From positions 1 through 64,000 of the forward strand of contig JAUZRN010000010.1 of assembly GCA_030950375.1 (NCBI GenBank): a stretch of 64,000 bases of DNA, given 5' to 3'. Both the position numbers and the translations under genes were made by a program. This document shows positions 63,041-64,000 of the stretch, piece after piece. Under the pieces are notes generated by a model. That model was not told the DNA's origin. It saw only the letters and a program-made list of their open reading frames with translations, and searched no databases. Each line of letters begins with the position of its first letter. The first letter of the stretch is position 1. The stretch is from Rhodothermus sp. Its GTDB lineage: Bacteria > Bacteroidota > Rhodothermia > Rhodothermales > Rhodothermaceae.

Positions 63041-64000
63041 CTACAGATCTCCATACTGCCGAGCGCAGGCAATGATTCCCTGAAGTGTAGTGCCACAGCA
63101 ATGGCCGATCACCTCGCCATTTGCCGTCACCGGTACACAGGTAAAACCGCTCCCTCCACCCCGAGGCCATCCCGGAGGGGGATCGCCAATGGGCTGAATG
63201 GGATCAAAATACCATCCGTCCCTCTGGTTGTAGTAGTATTGAAACTCACATCCCGTATCCCCAAACATTGTCTTTACAGACTGAAGACAGGTGATGAAAT
63301 TATAAATAGCATATCCTTGTAATGCAATATATTGTCCCAGTCTTGACAATACACATCCTAAAGTTCCTACAAACGAACATTTAAACATATCTATTAGATG
63401 CTTTAAGATAAACCCCGAAGATTGCATTGCAAACTTTTCTTCACAATCCCGAATACCTCGATCCCGCTCGGCTGGATGACATGGTGGTGAAGCTACTCCA
63501 GGAGGCGAAACGGCTTTCAATGCATCCCCTTTCCGGGATTTCTGCGTGGACCAATCAAATGCTTCATTCATAGAGCTAAAGTCAGGATAAAGCGAGCGGG
63601 GATTCTCTGATAGCCCTGGGAAGCCTAAACGAATTCCTTTTTGAATCCAGCGAAGATATGCACGTAACACCCGCTCCCTCGCCGCTTCAGGTAGGCGAAG
63701 CCAATCAGCATGCCGCGTCCGCACATGCTTCCACACCTTCTGAAGCCGCGACCAGGAAGGTCCTCCTATATATTGGCGTATTTCTTCATACGCTTCTATC
63801 TGGCTCTGCTTATTCATTGGTTGCTGCCATCGCTGGCGCCATCGTTGCACGGCATATTGCCAGGCCTGCAGCGTTGTATCCTGACGTAAGATCCAGACCT
63901 GGTGGGCCATCATTGAAATGTATGCTTCCCATAAAAACCGGCGTACTGTGGTATCTTGCATCAGGCGCTCAAACAGGTGCACTTCCTCTGGCGTTTGGAG
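63041..64000 (-). CDS. Unrecognised protein, 5' end beyond window
   Basis: At least 319 residues (319 codons plus stop; the frame is open at the right edge, so it may be longer; a GTG at 63982 could be a start). The N-terminal half is basic, Trp- and Arg-rich and helical (WQYAVQRWRQRWQQ, RLPEAARERVLRAYLRWIQ). The C-terminal half is cysteine-rich, with about ten cysteines, and includes hydrophobic stretches such as FVGTLGCVLSRLGQYIAL, then a Gly/Pro-rich segment (GDPPPGWPRGGGSG) and a terminal GHCCGTTLQGIIAC. I recognise no family. Low local G+C (about 63.2-63.4 kb) and a partner membrane protein make foreign origin possible. Confidence 0.55.
   Translation of the reverse strand, partial: LQTPEEVHLFERLMQDTTVRRFLWEAYISMMAHQVWILRQDTTLQAWQYAVQRWRQRWQQPMNKQSQIEAYEEIRQYIGGPSWSRLQKVWKHVRTRHADWLRLPEAARERVLRAYLRWIQKGIRLGFPGLSENPRSLYPDFSSMNEAFDWSTQKSRKGDALKAVSPPGVASPPCHPAERDRGIRDCEEKFAMQSSGFILKHLIDMFKCSFVGTLGCVLSRLGQYIALQGYAIYNFITCLQSVKTMFGDTGCEFQYYYNQRDGWYFDPIQPIGDPPPGWPRGGGSGFTCVPVTANGEVIGHCCGTTLQGIIACARQYGDL

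Noticed and set aside
1-64000. tRNA, rRNA, CRISPR array, insertion sequence or prophage
   Set aside because: I read the intergenic regions for tRNA T-loops, regular repeat-spacer patterns and transposase or integrase motifs and saw none; a dedicated search could still find a weak one.

Overview
The window comes from a G+C-rich bacterium of the Rhodothermota/Bacteroidota group, most likely a Rhodothermus-like thermophile. The clues are protein family content (GWxTD-domain protein, FecI/FecR/TonB-receptor signalling locus with an STN domain, Tricorn-type protease, several GH130 proteins, Rho with a long N-terminal insertion) and matches to the Bacteroidota promoter consensus TTG-N18/19-TAnnTTTG. 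The organism call is an inference from sequence reading, not from a database search. No rRNA, tRNA, CRISPR array, insertion sequence or prophage was seen.

Layout. 1-2761 (minus strand) is a tightly packed seven-gene operon: three small DUF2249 proteins, an unknown protein, a di-iron RIC/ScdA-type Fe-S repair protein, a MIP18/SufT-like Fe-S assembly factor and a seven-iron ferredoxin cut by the window edge. It is divergent from a SufR-like HTH regulator with four C-terminal cysteines (2923-3576), and a mirror-symmetric promoter/operator lies between them. It looks like a nitrosative or Fe-S damage response unit. 3.7-12.7 kb holds housekeeping and accessory genes (acetamidase, guanine deaminase, TPR/GWxTD protein, rhomboid protease, MgtC family protein, purQ, YceI, folC). 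12.7-21 kb is a plus-strand run: rho, Tricorn-like protease, HAD phosphatase, nadE, ruvA. 20.9-27.8 kb (minus) carries a histidine kinase and a cell-surface signalling locus (ECF sigma factor, lipoprotein, FecR anti-sigma factor, STN-TonB receptor).

28.2-34 kb has typA and metH, each preceded by a leader with visible secondary structure. 34.0-34.65 kb is a non-coding stretch with a repeated palindromic element of REP type. 34.65-39.9 kb (minus) is a two-component signalling cluster (two kinases, one LuxR-type regulator, one stand-alone receiver). 40-46 kb has a small secreted protein, a TPR protein, a VWA protein, rsmA and a sodium:solute symporter. 46.2-50.2 kb holds tdk, a DUF4282 membrane protein and the dnaX-ybaB-recR replication/repair run.

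51.6-58.6 kb (minus) is a carbohydrate locus: GH3 lipoprotein, a double-domain GH130 protein, a single GH130 protein, a GT4 glycosyltransferase and an SDR. It suggests synthesis and phosphorolytic turnover of a manno-oligosaccharide or similar beta-glycoside. 58.8-60.2 kb encodes an rRNA/tRNA m5C methyltransferase and its PUA-like RNA-binding partner as separate genes. 60.2-62 kb has an amine-oxidase-like flavoprotein with a ferritin-like protein. The window ends in two unrecognised genes in an A+T-rich patch (about 62.7-63.4 kb), the only stretch whose base composition clearly departs from the rest and the best candidate for recent acquisition.
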